From Micrasema longulum (Eukaryota; Arthropoda; Insecta; Trichoptera; Brachycentridae), in assembly GCA_022494885.1 (NCBI GenBank), contig JAGVSM010001185.1, positions 1 through 64,000 of the forward strand: a DNA stretch of 64,000 bases, given 5' to 3'. The translations under genes were made by a program, and so were the position numbers. Shown in pieces: positions 63,786-64,000 of the stretch (position 1 is the first letter of the stretch; each line of letters begins with the position of its first letter). The notes beneath the pieces are model-generated. The model saw only the letters and a program-made list of their open reading frames with translations, was not told the DNA's origin and made no database searches.

Positions 63786-64000
63786 TGTAACGGTTTCTAT
63801 ATATTGATTACTGTTTTTATATATATTTTTTGAATGTCTTAGAACAAGGTAAAAAAACTTTAGTTAGATAGTCAAAGCAACATTGCATAAATTATAATTT
63901 TGGGTGTGTAATATAATATAATAATGATAATAAATAAAATCAATCAAAGTTTATGAATATTTCGAATCGTCGTAGCCACCTGTTTCTATACAAAGTATAA

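Noticed and set aside
63509..63807. Three overlapping + strand ORFs of 63-93 codons
   Set aside because: All are products of the ACTATGTTTTCACTAC minisatellite.

Overview
The window is AT-rich eukaryotic DNA made almost entirely of mobile-element remains. I recognise no conserved host gene, no functional tRNA or rRNA gene, no CRISPR array and no bacterial feature. The mix of elements suggests a large, repeat-rich invertebrate genome, most likely an arthropod and probably an insect; the order cannot be told from this sequence. The mix is decayed RTE/Jockey/CR1-like non-LTR retrotransposons ending in TAAATAAA-type tails, tRNA-headed SINEs, Penelope-like elements (PLEs) whose tails carry hammerhead-ribozyme motifs, PIF/Harbinger, hAT and THAP-bearing DNA transposons, and many foldback MITEs.

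Layout. 1-4.6 kb: a retrotransposon tail, a small MITE, and a reverse-transcriptase (RT) remnant split by a PLE fragment that keeps its GIY-YIG end and ribozyme motif. 4.6-9 kb: a Harbinger MITE, a PLE terminal region and further RT remnants. 9-16 kb: an RT remnant split by a SINE, two copies of one LINE tail (one interrupted by another LINE), a minisatellite and a foldback element. 16-27 kb: several PLE tails, two copies of a THAP-bearing element, a three-level nest at 22.6-23.35 kb, and a hAT element with an exact 8-bp duplication inside a SINE. 27-41 kb: mostly unassigned DNA, dispersed repeats, RT remnants and one open frame with a signal peptide (32.3-32.6 kb). 41-51 kb: two 1-kb elements in inverted orientation, more SINEs and MITEs, the best-preserved hammerhead core (45.6 kb), and one LINE broken by three insertions. 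51.8-59.9 kb: the span between two PIF/Harbinger-type ends. 60-64 kb: the best-preserved RT remnant, an unassigned ORF, a PLE end and a minisatellite.

The most coherent system is the 51,803-59,919 span. The left end carries a + strand exon resembling a MADF/SANT DNA-binding partner protein. The right end carries a - strand remnant of the Harbinger nuclease, with the VIGAID motif. Both read inward from ends with matching terminal repeats and TWA flanks. The three palindromic MITEs (4.65, 49.1 and 50.6 kb), each with an exact TTA duplication, look like two inverted copies of the nuclease-side end. All the coding remnants carry stops or frameshifts. The second system is the PLE set: about a dozen hammerhead-like motifs, four copies of a terminal module with CRE and CCAAT boxes, and one GIY-YIG coding remnant.

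All assignments come from reading the sequence and its translations; no database search was run.
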